A DNA stretch of 64,000 bases from Wuchereria bancrofti. Lineage: Eukaryota > Nematoda > Chromadorea > Rhabditida > Onchocercidae. The stretch covers positions 4,436,031 to 4,500,030 of the forward strand of contig SSBO01000007.1 in the NCBI GenBank assembly GCA_005281725.1. The letters run 5' to 3'. Below the pieces are notes generated by a model that worked only from the letters and a program-made list of their open reading frames with translations, had not been told where the DNA came from and searched no databases. Positions 50,921 through 64,000 of the stretch are shown in pieces (the first letter of the stretch is position 1; each line of letters starts with the position of its first letter). The position numbers and the translations under genes were made by a program.

Positions 50921-52053
50921 CGTTCCTAGGAAAAAAGTTAGGAGGAAATTAGAACTTCCACAGAATCAGCAAGATGCTTAATGCAAAATGATAGGAGTTG
51001 TTGACCGAGTGAAGTGGGAACACCTGACGCTACGCGCATTTTACACCTTATAACCTTCCCATCACAGTAGCAATGATGCGAAACATCAATTCCACTTCAG
51101 CGAAACATCCACTTTCACTATTCAGCATAAATTTGTATGCAATTATCCATTTAGGATTCCGACTGCCCAAAAAACATTTGAGCTACTCGTGGAGCAGTCA
51201 CTGATACTCTTGTTTTTCTCGTGCTCCCAATCTGCAAAATCTCTGAGCTTCGTTGAATTCTTTCCGAACCACTTGTACTGATTGCCTTCTTTTTGTAATT
51301 TGAAGGCTTCTTCTTTTACTAATTTTGCAAACAGACCATCACATTTTTATCAAAACGCTTATCTTATCATCTTGTATATATGAGCAATGTGAAGAGTTTA
51401 TTAATGGTGTTTTTTCAATCAAAAGTGACTTTTAATGTTATGAAGAATTATTATTAATTGTTAGGACGAAATTATAACAAATAAGACTTGATCAAGTTCT
51501 AAAAATTAACACCGTTGTCAACTGTCGTACTTTTCCGATCCTTATCATACTTCACTTCTGTTTAAAAATAATCTTGGATAACATTGATGAATGAAAATTC
51601 AGCGCTCTTGTTGCTTCAGCAATATCAATCCTTTAAAGCAAGAGTGAAAAGTGACAAAGTAAAAAAAAAGTATATTAATTCCAAATGATCTTTAGTCGTC
51701 TTATAAAACTTATAAAATTCTATTGAAAAAGGAAAAGGAAGACGGTCAGATCATGGCATGCTTAAATTTACCATGCTTAAATAATGAAATTACCATGAAA
51801 ATTTGTGTAAAATTAAAGAAAGGAAAAAAGATCACAACATTTTAATTCCTGTTCGAAATGACAGCACACAGTCCATAATATATACAATAACATTAATGAA
51901 TATTAGAGCCTGCAAAGATGACAATCGGTGTATCCAAATTCTCAGACCTTTCGTTCCATTCCATTGAACCATTATGTTTTACTTAAATCTGCATTTTTCC
52001 TATCATAAAAAGACTGAAGACTGAAAAAGTAAAAAACCAAAGATATTTTTGAT
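50921..52053. other. Interval between the CCDC102-like and tetraspan genes
   Basis: About 1.1 kb on the 5' side of the CCDC102-like gene. It holds one coding-like minus-strand stretch (51143-51318), discussed under findings, and otherwise AT-rich sequence without features. Confidence 0.5.
50926..50937 (-). promoter_or_regulatory. Candidate trans-splice acceptor of the CCDC102-like gene
   Basis: On the minus strand TTTTTTCCTAG ends 5 nt before the ATG. Such a strong acceptor so close to the start fits spliced-leader addition in nematodes. Confidence 0.5.
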
Positions 52054-54915
52054 TTAAGAGATATATGGAAAACTTACAGTTGCAATAATCCATTCTAACC
52101 TATGACAAACTAATCCAATTTTTTTACTGTCAGGTGGGTAACATGTCGCATAATATGCTTCTATAGCACCAACAAATAAATAACCAAATGAGCCAATTAA
52201 GCTGATCAGATAGTCCTAAAACGATATATTCATGTGAAAGAAAACGAAAAATTGAACATTTTAAGAAGACTTCTATTACAACCATTAGCTAAAAAAGTAG
52301 CATATCAGGTTCAGCATGGAAGAAGCAGTGCAGCAGTACTCATCATATTGGTTGTTTGGACTGCATTAGAAATTTTGAATTTTCTCAAAAATATTTTAAA
52401 AGACTAAGAAATTGATTGAAAAAGTGCAATGATTTAATGACGCACTTATGCAATCAATGACGAAAACAACTGATGCACAATTGCTGTTGCGATTTGGAGA
52501 CGTCACATTAAAATCACGGATAAAAGTTATTATTAATGTGTGCCCTTCATACAAGCAAGCTTTTTCTGAGAAACTGTGACAGAAACAAAATAAATCCTTT
52601 CATATGGACTCATTGAAAGTTCGGAGTAATTGCAATCAATTCTTTTTTTTTTTAATTTTAAAAATATGAAGTGAAATAACTAACGAATCTTCGCCATAAC
52701 ACATATCGATAACTGAAGAAAGAACCGAATAACATAATGAGGCACAGTGCTGAGAATGATCCGGAAACAGCAAGTACCAAACCTTGCCACTCAGTATGCG
52801 TCATTTTCACAAATGTGTAAAGAGACAATTCGCGCACTGGAGCAATTATAAATCCCACTATGGCAGCTCCAAGCAGCTAAATCGCCATTGTAAATTAAAA
52901 TGACCTTCAAATCTCGAAACATTATGCAAAAGAAAACTAATGATAGCTCTTATCAGTGATTTTCTTTTGCAATCGCCGAGCACAATTCATTTTAGAAGGC
53001 GATCGAAATAACTGCAACGCCGATCTAACTTACTGTCAACAGACGAAAGAGTATTGTGAACTCAAAAATCATGCGCAGTTGGGTTCAGTCTTTAGTAAAA
53101 TTTCTACATAATAATATCTAAACAAAATACAACACTTCTTTTGCAGTATGTTAAGGAATAATGAACAAAAAATCTTTTAGAATTCAACCTCAACTGTTTC
53201 AGATTCAATTATCATAACTAAGAGTGTTTTGAGTAATAATGTTCCCTTGTTTCCAGCATTATTATCATACATTAATCAGAAATAGTTGTGATTTAAATTA
53301 AATGAAAAAATCCACCAAATTATCTAAAAACTAAAAAAGCTCCAACCAATTCGATCGCCTTAATAGCAACTCTCATCATAATGGAATATCGTTCATTGTA
53401 CTTCCCCTTCCTGCTTACTGCATTCATGATACTTGGAGGATAGGTTGCATAACTTGGTGCATAATACGGTCGTATTCGTCTCAGTGCTGTACGTTGCATA
53501 TCCCATTGCACTATAATTAATTTTCATTTGGTTCCTTTTATTTTTATTTACAAACAAAAGCATTCGTCTCTATTCGTTCATTTTCATATAATACATCATA
53601 TTTACCTCTATATAATCCATGATAGTAACGAGGTTGTCGATCTATCGGGTTACCACCAAATTCTGATTCCTGCAGAAAGATAATTTAAGTATTTCAATTC
53701 GGGACATTTAAAAAGGTCAATAATTCTGACCTGATATGTTTCTATTCGACCAGAAGGTCCTTTCTTTTTTCGATACATTGGACACTTTCTAGCATCTTTC
53801 CAAGGACCGGAATAACTTCTAAAACAAAGTGGGGTTGTTAACAATTAGTATATAGTAAAAATTATCATGCAAATATTCATTAAAAACATAAAGTTTTAAT
53901 TGGATATTAAAAAATATTTAAATTAATCCAATTCGATGACAGAACCTATATTGTCCTGCATTAAAAAAATATGGGTCGATGGCATAACCACGATTACGTT
54001 TGGCATACATCATCTTGTAGATTTTTGGCGGTAGAGCTCGTGTTGGTACAGTTCTAGAAAGATTCTTTTTTTTTTTTTAGAAAGATTCTTTTTTTGAAAT
54101 GCAAGTTTTAAATAATATTCAGAACATGCTATTATGTTATTTCATATAGAATCGTTACATTAAAAGAGTCAAAAAATGCATAGGAGGACACTAATAAAGA
54201 TATTGCAGCAATCATTCACAAGTACTTAATTTTTTATGGTTCCCCCCAATTAATTGATTTTTCGGGAACTTCGATATCAACATTTGATTGTATCAGTAAT
54301 TTAAGACCTTTGCTAAGTTTTTAAAACTTTTTTGATGAAAACTTTGAAAAGATGGAATTAAGTAGTTATTTATTTAGTCGCGACAGAAAAATCCAGAAAC
54401 CTAGCTTGTCGATAGAGTGCAGGACTGGTATCGAGTTGCAAGTAACTTCGGTAGGTTCGGTAGGCTGCACTTTGGCTCGTATGTACACCACCGTAATAGG
54501 AACTCATTACGGCACGATCTAAAAAAAAGTGAAGCTAAAGAAAATTCCAGAATAGAAATGCACTCTGGGAGAATTTGCAAGAATCGTTACATTAAAAGAA
54601 TCAAAAGCAAACATATCCTTGTTTCTGAAGTATATCGCTGGGAGAATGAACATTTTCAGGCCTATTATCTACTTTTCGAATTCTACTTTACAATTATCAA
54701 TAATGAGATCCATATCTTTCATGTCATACAGCGGCAAGTTAATGAAAAAATTTCTTAGTATTTAATTTTAAGAAATTCTGAAATTGGTGGAAAGATTTAC
54801 CATTAATGAGATTAATAGAGTAAGGGACATAAGTGGAATAATCCGGAAGTGTAGCAGGAACGGAAGTAGTAGAAACAGTAGTATTTGATTGAACACAGGT
54901 GGGATTGTTGTACAT
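52054..54915 (-). CDS. Four-span membrane protein, unrecognised (MARVEL-like layout)
   Basis: Eight exons on the minus strand: 54915-54801, 54518-54401, 54053-53946, 53818-53731, 53669-53606, 53510-53332, 52876-52685 and 52215-52054, with matching phases and 341 aa. An in-frame TAA lies 18 nt upstream of the ATG. Residues 1 to about 200 are cytosolic-looking, rich in Tyr, Arg, Ser and Pro (for example Q-S-A-A-Y-R-T-Y-R-S-Y and Y-A-P-S-Y-A-T-Y-P-P-S). The C-terminal third has four hydrophobic segments: A-I-K-A-I-E-L-V-G-A-F-L-L-L-G, G-L-V-L-A-V-S-G-S-F-S-A-L-C-L, D-Y-L-I-S-L-I-G-S-F-G-Y-L-F-V-G, and a shorter one around R-L-E-W-I-I-A-T. This layout recalls MARVEL or claudin-like tetraspans, but I do not recognise the family. 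The last exon either reads to TAA at 52054 or splices at a perfect GTAAGT (exon end 52078) to an unknown further exon. Confidence 0.65.
54053..54092. repeat. Short direct repeat with T-runs
   Basis: TAGAAAGATTCTTTTTTT occurs twice in tandem in intron 2 of the tetraspan gene, just upstream of the exon 3 acceptor in the minus-strand sense, probably replication slippage. Confidence 0.7.
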
Positions 54916-57900
54916 CGTTGATGCTAAGGTCGGTTATTAGTAAATTGGTAATAGTAGGGATGCTAGTAATAGTGCCATCACAGTTGTCGTTAAATATGCA
55001 AATAATTGAAGAAGATTCTGTGAGGAGTGTATCCGAACATCCGAAAGCTCAACAATGCAAATAGCACAGACACTTAAAATAGTTCAATCACAACCGATAA
55101 AACAAAAACAATTTTGACGCCATATTCCGAAATGTAAACTGTAAAAGGTTACTGATTCGATGATGTCATAACATAATTTTTTATTACCTTTCCAACAATA
55201 TTTCTTATCTGCGTTATAATTTAACATTTACCGATCCTTTCATTCCCTCAGGAGAAAATCTTTCAAGTTTCAAATATAGATTATTTCTAAAAAAGGATAA
55301 ATCGATAAGAAATTTGGTTTCGTGGTATACATAAAAAATATCAGTGGTGGATACAGGAATATGGTTTCACACTTATCAACATATATAAGAACAAACTGAA
55401 TAACTTTAGGTGGTTCGATAAACAGGTAACAAGGTTTGAAAAAAAAGTACAATTTCAAAAACTCTTATTGAATTTTTTCTACAGAGTTTAGTCTAAAAAA
55501 CCAAAAAATTTAATGATGAATTTAGAGAGGAAACATTTTTTTATGAGGTGTAAAAATATCGCGTAATGTTTTAAGCAGCCTAGATATTGCAGCAGAAATC
55601 TTTTATGATGAAATGCATTTTAGAGAGTTTAAATTGCATTTTTAAACTAAGTTTTGCGGCTTTCTTTGTAATTAAACGCTGAAAGCCTTATATAGTTTTA
55701 AAAAGTAAAAAGAAAGTTTCAAAATTAATCAATCGATCATTATCATGTAAAAAATATAATATCAATATAATAATATAAAAAAGTATAATAACGTGTCTTC
55801 TTGAAATAAGATGAGTTATTTTGTAGATTTATTAAAAAAGTAATAAGTAATGAAGAGTTATAATATTAATGGAAGGGTACAGTAGAAGAATATGCCTCTG
55901 CGACGACAAGAGAATATGTCACCGATGATAATTCGCTATGATAGTTTATTTGTAGCTGATGAACAAAATGCTATAATTGTTCGCAAAAATAACAAGAAGA
56001 TTGATTATTTTATATAAAGAGTTGGACGGAAGTTTACAATTACCAAGCATATCTGAGAGGAATCATTACTTTTTTCTGTATTTATTTGATAACTTGTTTC
56101 AAAAATGATTTTGGTTTCAATGTGGAGAAAAAGTTGTGATTAATTGAAAAAAGTAGAAATCAACAACTGCTATTTTTTTCTTCATATGGACTGAACTTAA
56201 TATATTATTTCACGTGGTTTGGTTCAGAACACCACAATTTTCTTGAATTCTAATTTTAATAATGATTATAATTAGAAATCACTTTTCATTGTTTCTTTCC
56301 CAACAAATTATCCAAAAAATACAGCTAAGAACTTATGATTGTATTATCGATCAACAACGTCAATTGAAAAACTTTTAATTCTTGTTCATTTCCTCATTCT
56401 TATCCAGAAATCCAGAAAATCGTATTAAATGAAACTTTTGATATTCTAGAAGGAAACAAACCAAAAATTAAATTAAACAGAATGTTTTTTTAATTCACCT
56501 TACTAGCAATTTCCTACTAATCGTATTTTCAGGAACAGAATTTTGACAAGTTTTGGAAGAGCGAAAAAGGTTTGTATTAAATCCTATTCACTTATAAAAA
56601 CAGAAGTATGAAAGAAATGACTTTGAATTTCATTTAAAGAAAGACGACACTTTTATGACTTATCATGATATTTTCAGATTGCTAAATATGCACAAAAGTC
56701 TTTTTACTTATCTGAAGTTTAAACAGTGGAGAAGTGAGACAGTTATTATTGCAGAAACACTTTTTAATTTGTATAAATATGGGAGAAAAAAGATGAGTAG
56801 GATCCCTACGTTAAGGTGAAAGATACTTCTCGGCAATCGAACGAATTCTTCATTAACATTTCGAAATGACGAGAATGCAACATTCGATTGGAAACTGTTT
56901 CAGAATTTAATTAAGTTATCAAAAGATGCCGAATAGAGTGAGAATGTAAGCAGCGCAATCAAGAAATAATCTTTTGTAATTAAGTGGTTTAAATAGTATG
57001 AATGAATCTGAACTTAATGGCTTATTCATGCAACACTTTACACATAGCACCAATAATTATAACAACTGCTAATGATGCTAGTTTATCTTATATCCTCAAC
57101 CGTAGCTATAAAAATATTGATCAAATTCAAATTAAAAAAAATATATGGATGCTCTAAACTAGCACTCGCAAGAAAAATCCATTAAGAATTAATGGAAACT
57201 TATTTAATTTCTAGAGTGCCCGGAAAGCATAGGATTTTGTGAGAATTAGGATTTTTACTCACAGGTTAGAATTTTGATTTGAAAAAGGGAATTTCATAAG
57301 AAGTGGAAATGTTGCATTGGTTTTAATTAATTAGAATTATTGGTGTTTTCCGAGTCACTTCCTCTAATTTTCAAATAAAAGAGCTGGCCGACATACAAAT
57401 TGCGTGGAGCAAATTCGCATAGTTCGTTTCTAATCTGAAAAAGAGATGACATAGTGGCATTACAATGCTTTTTCTAATAATATGTATTACTAGTGTACGC
57501 TGCATTCTTGCAATGCAACTCAAATGGTGCATGCACTACAAAACAAGTGACTTAACTCAGCTGTGCAGAATGATATGAGTGGGTTCATATGAATATTTAC
57601 CACTGTTTAACAACATTTTTGCATTATGCAAACAGAACTGATGCAAATCTAAACATAATTGTGATGAAAATCAATCAATATTTCACTTCTCAACAATTCA
57701 AAAACACAAAAGCACCTTCAGTATGTCTCACAGTGACATTTTTGAAGCTTTTTTACATCAAATAAAATCAGTTAACTGTGATATGATTTTTCTTACCACA
57801 GAAAATGTCACTGAGGTCACTAAAACCATTCATCCGTTCCGCGACCGTTCAGCTCCATTTCAAGTACCAATGACCTATCAAATTATAAAAAGCTGTAGTT

Positions 57901-60900
57901 GTAATTGTAAATATTTCCAAATATCTGAAATGAAATTTTCTTTCTGAAAATTGGGGACTTTGTTTGTCTTAACAAAAAAATTATTTGGTATTTAAAAAAC
58001 CAAAGAGCAAAATAGCAATCATCTTTTAGATGTAAGATTAGAGCGGAGAAATTAGTTGCAATGATCCTATTGTGTTTAATAAGAGTTAGCTCGAAAAATA
58101 ACTCATATGATAATTTTCCAAATTATTGGTAAAGAAAGGTCAGTCTAAAAAATGTGACCTTAAGATAATTGAACAAACAGATATTTTTAGTAAGTCTGTT
58201 CCAATTTAACATACTGAATAAAATAATATTTTAAACACATAATTAAATACAAATTATCGATATCGATATGTATCTTGTGAATGAGGAGCAAGACATACTC
58301 TCATGCGTCTTTTGCAATAAAAATCAATATAAGACTTGGTCTTATTTTCTGGAAGATTTAGTATAGAGGTGGTAGTAGCTGATGTTGATAGTCAGATTAT
58401 TCGAAAGGGAATTAATTCGTCGCAGTGTTGCAGGTTGCTGAATGACACTTCCACCTCATCCACTTTTCAGTCATATTTCCTTTACTCTATAACATAATTT
58501 TCATACTTTTGTTTGATGGAATGCGGAATAATTAGCTGTGTGCATAAATAACCTTTCAACCCTGAAACTCATCGTTGTTGCGTTAGATCTAAGGGATGAC
58601 AGCAGGAAGATAGATGCACAAGTAGCACGTGACAGTGCTGGGTAAATTACCATGATGACTGGTTCCTTTTAAGTTTAAGATTGCATGATAAAGATGAGTT
58701 TAGGCAATACAGGGATGACATTGTTGGAGCCTAAGTAACAGAAAGGAAAAGCTTCTAGATATGCTTATCGTGATACCCAATACTATTTCATGCCATATTG
58801 TGTTGATTACAAATGATTTGCTAAATTTAGGATAATGAAAAAACATTCTTACAAGAAAATCAGTAATAATTATTAGAATCTGTAATGCTCAGAAACTATT
58901 TCCTAAAAATTTTAGTTCTCATCGTATTTCTTTTGCTTATTTTAAGTTTAGTGTACACTGTTAATGCTCTGATATTGAGCATTTTTGCTAAGGTTTATAG
59001 GTCCAATGTTTAAGTAAATCCATTGGATGAGATGTTTACGTATCAGTTCATGACGAAAATTTCCTCGCTGCATAGACATAACGTATGTAAACAAAGTTTT
59101 TTTTCTTTTTTTTTAATTTGACATTGTCAGATACATATTGAAATATTAAATAAAGCAAATTTTGCTTTGCGAGAAAAAATAAGTGTTGCAGTTTTTTTCA
59201 AGAATTTCTGAAAGAGTTAGTATATCTTCGCTTCTATTTAAGCACTAATTTGGATTATTTGAAAAACTTCTCAATCATATTATTAGGTATACACGGAAGC
59301 ACTAACAATTTGTTGATAGCGTATATTTCTAGATTCAAGAAATACTGCAAAAAAGACATCACAGCATTCATTTCAGCACACTGAGCTTATTAAAGAAATA
59401 TTTAGAATTTTCATACCGATTGATGCCTTATACACATAGTATGTTCCAATAATTGTTATGTAAACGAACACCTCATCAACTCATATGAATAAATCGATGG
59501 CACAAGCAGTAAATAAAATTGAAGTTCTTCAAACTTACATCAAAAGTCACATCTGACTGATAATCAGAATGATCACGAAAAACAGCAGCGGGAGCAGCTA
59601 CAATAGCAACAATAAAAGTAACAGTAGCAGTAGTAGTGACGAAACCATAATTTTGAGAACAAAACCGCGTATGGATGACACTCACGGCGATAAAATCAAT
59701 GTTTTTTTATTCTTTGTACTTGCCTGAAATTATTAAAATTTACGCCATAAAATCATTTAATGTCTGTGTGAATTGAATTGCGAGGTGGAAGATGAGATAT
59801 TTGAAGGTCGTCGACGTGTCAAACACTGTTAGCGGATGATCCTGGAGTCTTAGTTCACATAAGAAACAATGAATCTATGACTTTTTCATAATTATTGTCA
59901 TTACAATTATAATTTCTGAGTTTCGCATTCTGCAGCTGTGTGTATGCAACTATATGCATAAACAACTGTTTATAGGTTAGTAATGTAAACAAGCGAAAAG
60001 AAAGGAAATATACGTATTGCACAGATTTTACAGTTTAAACTTTGAGTTTATGGAATTGGATAAAATTTTCAATAAAAGATTTTTAAAATTAGATCTCAAG
60101 TAGAATTACTTTATAAAAAATAACAATTTAAAAAAGTGGTTATCATTAAGGAGCATGTTTTTTTAGTCCTTATCGACGTCAATAATAAAATTGAATGGAG
60201 AGAAGAAAAATTTTTGTGGAAGAAAGCGCATCTTACAAACAACGTGCTCATGAACTGCATAGAAATTGAAAAATAATTAAGAATGAATTGTCGCTGATCA
60301 CTGGTACAATGATTTTGTGAGAATAAGTGCAAACAAATAAACGTTGCTGATTTGAATGCCGCTACGATTACGATAGGATTTAATTACTGCTGTTCAAAAT
60401 TTAGTCTAATATTTATGTTACAGAATTGAGGATAAAATTTAGTTAATATGAACTCCAAGAACTGAGAAGTGAATTAATAATTGAAGTATCTGTTGAAGGA
60501 TATCCAAGGATTACTACGATTTTTTATCCTCTTCGAAATAGGGAGACAGGAATATATTAACTTGAAGAGCACTTTTCCACTGCAAATTCTTCATTTCTTT
60601 AGTGCAAAATTTTTTATTGCAGAATAAATTTTAAAATTTCTGTTCATTTCCTTTTTTTCTTTTCTTCCTCTTTCATATGAATATGAAAGAGACTTTCACC
60701 ACTTTCATACTGACCACCGCATCACTATATAGAATATATCAGGAATTCAGAATTTTACCATAGAATCAATGAAGAAACGTATCCTTAGCAGTATTATATG
60801 ATATGATAGGGTTATCAGGAACACATACGATAAGGGTGAATTGATATTACTTGTTGAGGCATAAGGAACGATGACTTTTGGAACTTTTTCCATCATTTTC

Positions 60901-63900
60901 TTCTGTTATTACTGCTGTTGTCATTCAAATCAAAAAGAAAATGAGAAATTTTCTCAGGTAATGTAGGGTAAACTTTTCCAAAAACGGAAGTAGAGTTTTA
61001 ATTTTCTTAGTTATATTTTACGATTATTTATAAAAAATCAATTAGTTCTAAAAAGAAAAAGCTGATTTGATGTGAAAGGAGAAATTTGTTGTAGAGCAGA
61101 ACAATAATTAATTTGAAGAAATATCACTTCCATTATCTTCTCCTGCTTTAAGCATCATTTCTCTTGCTGTTATTATTAACAAAAAATGAGTCTATTAAAC
61201 CACACAGTTTAATTCTATCATAAATCTAATAATATCCACATGTGGGTATGGAAGAAAATTTTATTAAGTTAAAAAGACGCATTTACAAATTAACTGTAAA
61301 ACTGGAAGAAAACAGTTCTGCTTTAACTGATCGGTGACGAAAGAATTAAAAGGAATGGTGATATCTTGCATCAACAAATTCAATGTATCGTCCCACTTTA
61401 CCTACACCAACTACATGTTTAGCACCGCAAGAGTGTTGTGCTAATTAATTAAATATCCTGTTGATTAAAAAAATAAATAACGTCGATCGACCATGTACTA
61501 AAGATATGCTAAAGATATTGCATTTATATTTCTTTTCTATTTCTGTAAAGGTGGCACTTTATGGAAAACAATCCTAAAAGCTGCTCAAGTAATGCTGCGC
61601 TTTTTTTGTGAGGAAGACACCGTTACGCAACCAATTTTCAGGCTTAATACTAGAGGTTTCAAAATTTGGACTTGAGACATTTCATAGAGAGTCAAAGTCC
61701 CCAATCTCATGCGAATACTTAATATGACTGAGTTGACGTTCGGAAAAAACCTTTAGAAAAGGAGTTCATGTGAATCTGCACCTTATCTAATTACAAAAAA
61801 AGCAATTGATGTGCATTTTGAAGGAAAGAATAAATTTAATTTCTTTTTTAAACAAGAAATGTTAGTAGCAAATAGGTCAGACCATTTCTCAAAAGCTGAG
61901 ATTGTTCTTCATGACGCCAACAGAGATTTATATATTCAATGAACTATGTTAAGTGGTCTCCGATGACCGCATACATTTTCACTTCATTAACTATCAAGCA
62001 CTGATGCAAATTTTTGGAATTTCTCCAGTTCTCTATCATTTCTTTTATTTATTTATTTTTTTCTATAAATTTAATCCCTTATTTCGTTTTCACAAATGCA
62101 AGTTAAAAACGAACAACCCAGTTTTTTAAAATTTGTATATATATATGTCGGCAATGTATGTTTGTGTCTGTGCGTATGTTACAGTTAAAAAACAGGAAGA
62201 AATGATAAATTATAAAAAAAAAAAAAAACTGAACTGATAAATTATATATGTATATTATATATGGATGCCTTTTCCAAATGAAGTCTGAAAGATTGACTAA
62301 TCGTACTAAGTTCAATTAATCGATTTTTCAACTACGCACGCCTTGGCCAAGGACTGGACATATTCAGATTGAAACTATTTGTGTTGAAGAACTAAATATC
62401 TGCATGCATATCAGTTTAGATCAAACGTATGACATGAAATCACATCTGAGGATAAGATAAATCCAAAAATTCATTATCATTACACTACCACACATATTTT
62501 CAGTGTCAAAGTATCATTACTTCTCCGTTACTTCAGTGAATCTTTAATCTGTTTGAAGAGGAAGCGCGTTCCTTATCAAATATATATGCAAATACGTCCA
62601 GGAATCGTCGAAAAAGAGATGGAAAATTACGCTCAATACAGAAAAATGGTCTTGTAATCTGGCAATAGTGAAAAGCTCCATGTTACAACTTTAGATGGTC
62701 CTAAAACTTAAAAAGGAATAGTAACTCAAACACAATTTACTTTTAAATAACTCAGTGAATCTGAGCATCAATTCAGACGTCATGTAAATCCGTCGCTTCA
62801 ATAGTATAATGTAAATGAAGAAAGCTGAAAACAAATTTCTTCTAAAAAATTCGAACAGTTGACAAATTTGATTAATGATACGACACATAAAACGAAGGGT
62901 ACGAATTGAATTTGAAACAAACAAAAATGACACGGCACTGTGAAAAGGTCGAATGAATCAGAAACAGTAATATTGAAATGCAATGAACTCAGTGTCATTA
63001 TTAGAATTGTAATTGTTTCGCAGATGACCGGAAAAATTGAAAAATTCTCAGACGAATTTCAAAATCTAATAGAAGAGTCTTCTATTAAATAACGCATTCT
63101 CAAACTCAAACTTAAATAAATGGGCGGTAGACAGAAGCGTAATAATGCATATGACTTCAGCAAGACTGGTAAGTGTCAGTAAGTTGTCAACATCTAATAC
63201 TGGCATCTTGTGAAGTGGGTTGTATGTTACATATCATCTCGACCTGTCCAGTTTCAAGCAACTGCCTGGAACAGATTGTCTAAAAGAAGTAAATCCTTCA
63301 GAGGATATCATCTTAATTCTTCTTTTCTCCTGATAATTCCTGTGGACTTATTAATCGTTTCTCAGACTTACTTATAGTACTGTTGTTTTTAAATTTCGTT
63401 TTTTTGAAGTTTTAAGCTATATTAGTGCATTTCTATTATAGAGAGATAAACAATGTGCTCAAGCTTAATTACTGATCTGTCAGATTTAATTATTTGCCGC
63501 GTATCACCAGTATCGCCAAATAAATTAGGTTTAAAAATTATTGCCCCAGGCTACATCTGTCCTTTTCCCTCTTCTCATTCTCATTTTTAAGAATATTTAT
63601 TTGTCTTAGTTATGGAACCTTTTGAATCTATCCTTGTTTAATTTTCCTCATATGAAGTTTTATTTCCCCAATTGTTATTTCCATTATTACATCAAAAGTG
63701 AAAGATTTAAGATAGGATGGGAAATTCCAGGACGTCACAATCTACTTTTTATTCTTGTATCGGTAAGGACAGGTAGGATGCTAAGCGAATTCATTCGAAT
63801 GTTATTTAGAAGCAAAAAGTCTAAATTTATTTTTTACTAAATAGTTAAATTTTTTTATTTTTGTTTATAGAGCCAAAACCTTTTCGAAATTTTAATTAGC

Positions 63901-64000
63901 TCCATAAATTTCTTTGAAGATAATTTCAAATTAATAATGAACTACCGTAGATGAGAGATTTGCTAAGTGTGTCTATGAAAAATAATATTGGAGAAGACTG
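54916..64000. other. Gene-poor right end of the window
   Basis: About 9 kb, very AT-rich. No complete gene can be supported. Three isolated minus-strand pieces with good splice signals (55232-55286, 57327-57434 and near 59525-59580) may belong to an unrecognised gene and are given as findings. Open frames of 60-80 codons elsewhere look random. No RNA gene or mobile element was recognised. Confidence 0.5.
57327..57434 (-). CDS. Possible terminal exon of an unknown gene
   Basis: After a clean acceptor (CTCTTTTTCAG) the minus strand reads 35 codons to TAA, starting I-R-N-E-L-C-E-F-A-P-R-N-L-Y and ending S-E-N-T-N-N-S-N. Composition is less AT-biased than the surroundings. No domain is recognised and no confirmed upstream exon can be joined in phase. 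Confidence 0.25.
   Translation of the reverse strand: MRNELCEFAPRNLYVGQLFYLKIRGSDSENTNNSN

Noticed and set aside
55892..56017. 42-codon ATG open frame on the plus strand
   Set aside because: Short, no neighbours in phase, and expected by chance at this rate; a nearby 37-nt exon-like piece (56533-56569) is equally weak.
59577..59640. Poly-leucine frame on the minus strand resembling a signal peptide
   Set aside because: It comes from a CTA/CTG/TTG pyrimidine run and ends in TAG, so it looks more like a splice acceptor tract than coding sequence.

Overview
The window looks like nuclear chromosomal DNA of a parasitic roundworm, most likely a filarial or other spirurid (clade III) nematode. The evidence is AT-rich sequence, small GT..AG introns of mostly 50-600 bp, best recall matches of the conserved genes to nematode and animal orthologues, and a secreted pepsin-inhibitor-3-like protein, a family typical of parasitic nematodes. 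The species cannot be fixed from the sequence alone. No bacterial operon, CRISPR array, rRNA, tRNA or intact transposon was seen.

Layout, left to right. A small secreted pepsin-inhibitor-3-like gene lies on the minus strand (1143-2676). After about 5 kb with no convincing gene comes fust-1 (7759-13721, plus), a FUS/EWS/TAF15-type RNA-binding protein of 13 exons with RGG boxes, an RRM, a RanBP2 zinc finger and a C-terminal PY signal. tin-13 (15372-16239, plus), a small Tim mitochondrial import chaperone, converges on nath-10 (23416-17102, minus), the NAT10/Kre33 RNA cytidine acetyltransferase, for which 22 exons were traced. An unrecognised lysine-rich gene runs on the plus strand (24209-26453), then about 5 kb is gene-poor. 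The WDR47/nemitin gene (31462-37220, plus, 17 exons) is followed by cytoplasmic isoleucyl-tRNA synthetase (38960-46886, plus, 21 exons), which contains an assembly gap with duplicated flanks. On the minus strand follow a CCDC102-type coiled-coil gene (50920-47524) and a four-span membrane protein gene (54915-52054). The last 9 kb holds only weak, orphan exon candidates.

The genes are mainly housekeeping: RNA processing and modification, translation, mitochondrial import and cytoskeleton. They do not form one pathway. Exon phases were checked by hand for every main model, and the summed lengths give 564 aa (FUST-1), 98 aa (TIN-13), 1012 aa (NATH-10), 969 aa (WDR47), 1158 aa (IleRS), 302 aa (CCDC102-like), 341 aa (tetraspan), 147 aa (pepsin inhibitor) and about 209 aa (hypothetical).

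I found no evidence for an undescribed system. The most useful oddities are a decayed copy of an IleRS exon inside another IleRS intron, a perfect 19-bp hairpin just after the true copy of that exon, an unresolved duplication around the N gap, three GC-AG introns in three genes, and a tandem splice acceptor in fust-1 that would switch the zinc finger and nuclear signal on or off.
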